From the NCBI RefSeq assembly GCF_033126985.1, contig NZ_AP024714.1:434001-498000 (forward strand): 64,000 bases of DNA. The letters run 5' to 3'. The notes below the pieces were generated by a model. That model was not told the origin of the DNA. It was given only the letters and a program-made list of their open reading frames with translations, and did no database searches. The translations under genes were made by a program, and so were the position numbers. Source of the stretch: Methylomarinovum caldicuralii (lineage in GTDB: Bacteria > Pseudomonadota > Gammaproteobacteria > Methylococcales > Methylothermaceae). Below are positions 63,418 to 64,000 of this stretch, piece by piece (position 1 is the stretch's first letter; every line of letters begins with the position of its first letter).

Positions 63418-64000
63418 CCGGATTTGAATCTGCGGCGATGATGGGCGCAGGCAAGCAGCAGCAGCACAGTCTGGGCCATGTACAGTGCCACCCGCCACCA
63501 GCTGCTGAACACCCGTGACTTGCCCGCCAGCCGGGGGCGCATGATTACTGCCGTTTCGACGATTTTCAAGCCGCTGGACCGCATTAGGATGAGTACGCCC
63601 AAGTCTTGGTATTCTAACAAGGTGGCCCGGGGAGAGGCCAGCAGCCACAAGGCCCGGCGGCTGTAAATTCTGAATCCCGAAGTCAGGTCGGCGAGGGAAA
63701 AGCCGCTCAGCCGGCGGAACAGGCTCCAGGCCAGACGCCGCGCCCGGCTGCCGCGCTCGGGATAAGCACCGATGACCACATCGGCTCCATCCTGATCTCG
63801 GATTTTCAACAACTTGGGAATTTCCTCCGCCAGGTGCTGGCCGTCGGCGTCCATGGTCACCACGGCGTCGAAGCCCTGCTTGAGGGCGTAGCGCATCCCG
63901 GTCTGGATCGCCCCCCAGGCCCCCAGGGGAACCGGCAGGCGCAGCACCACAGCGCCGGCCTGTTCCGCCACTGCGGCGGTGCCATCGGCGCTGGCATCAT
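63414..64000 (-). CDS. GT2-family glycosyltransferase, DPM-synthase-like (partial, 5' end beyond window)
   Basis: The visible 195 residues read from the window edge: DASADGTAAVAEQAGAVVL, GAIQTGMRYAL, the metal-binding TMDADGQHLAEEIP (DxD region) and DLTSGFRIYSRRAL, all typical of DPM1-like GT2 enzymes that attach a sugar to polyprenyl phosphate. The C-terminus has one hydrophobic helix (ALYMAQTVLLLLAC). The N-terminus with the first Asp motif lies outside the window. It leads the glycan operon together with the DUF2304 protein. Confidence 0.9.
   Translation of the reverse strand, partial: DASADGTAAVAEQAGAVVLRLPVPLGAWGAIQTGMRYALKQGFDAVVTMDADGQHLAEEIPKLLKIRDQDGADVVIGAYPERGSRARRLAWSLFRRLSGFSLADLTSGFRIYSRRALWLLASPRATLLEYQDLGVLILMRSSGLKIVETAVIMRPRLAGKSRVFSSWWRVALYMAQTVLLLLACAHHRRRFKSG

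Overview
The window reads as a chromosomal segment of a GC-rich, aerobic gammaproteobacterial (type I / type X-like) methanotroph. The evidence is a complete pmoC-pmoA-pmoB operon for particulate methane monooxygenase, serine-cycle genes (serine-glyoxylate aminotransferase, hydroxypyruvate reductase, glycerate kinase, formate-tetrahydrofolate ligase), and typical gammaproteobacterial gene orders (glmM-tpiA-secG-tRNA-Leu; mltD-yafS-like-rnhA-dnaQ; recA-recX-alaS-lysC-csrA-tRNA-Ser). Species cannot be fixed from the sequence alone.

Layout. 1-12.7 kb: an M48 lipoprotein protease cut by the window edge, rsd, a zinc-ribbon NUDIX enzyme, then on the minus strand glmM, (ISAs1-family insertion), tpiA, secG and tRNA-Leu(GAG); pmoCAB with its own promoter, inter-gene hairpin and terminator; formate-THF ligase; a DUF5335-like protein; and a tusD-tusC-tusB-dsrC sulfur-relay operon. 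12.7-28.2 kb: a BepA-like protease, a ubiquinone hydroxylase, an RRM protein with a long leader, a membrane J-protein, a peptide-type ABC importer with serB embedded in it, an atypical receiver/hybrid kinase pair, and MltD. 28.3-36.8 kb: a YafS-like methyltransferase, rnhA, dnaQ, a GacA-like regulator, three tRNA genes nearby, the serine-cycle block running into psd, and an OprP-like porin. 36.8-44.4 kb: csrA, lysC, alaS, recX, recA, thpR, a repetitive coiled-coil membrane protein and pncC.

44.4-64 kb is an accessory surface-glycan region, almost all transcribed on the minus strand. At the high-coordinate end lie a GT2 glycosyltransferase, a DUF2304 protein, the ABC polysaccharide exporter Wzm/Wzt, and a very large methyltransferase/coiled-coil/glycosyltransferase protein. 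Below them is a tightly overlapping operon that matches the decaprenyl-phospho-arabinose pathway known from mycobacteria: a UbiA-type phosphoribosyltransferase, a flippase-like protein, DprE1-like and DprE2-like enzymes, a HAD phosphatase, a GT4 enzyme and a GT-C-like membrane protein. This is the most interesting system here: an apparent polyprenyl-phosphate pentofuranose pathway in a methanotroph.

The same region is heavily damaged. wzt is split by a Tn5/IS50-type element with a perfect 9-bp target duplication. The large methyltransferase/GT protein and the neighbouring AT-rich GT-C gene carry about five apparent one-base frameshifts in short homopolymers. The second GT-C gene is split by an IS66-type element that itself carries a group II intron. 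The polymer pathway therefore looks recently inactivated, or phase-off, in this strain, unless some of the frameshifts are sequencing errors. A GacA-like regulator, a BarA-like hybrid kinase and CsrA all lie in the same 13-kb stretch and could form one Gac/Csr circuit.
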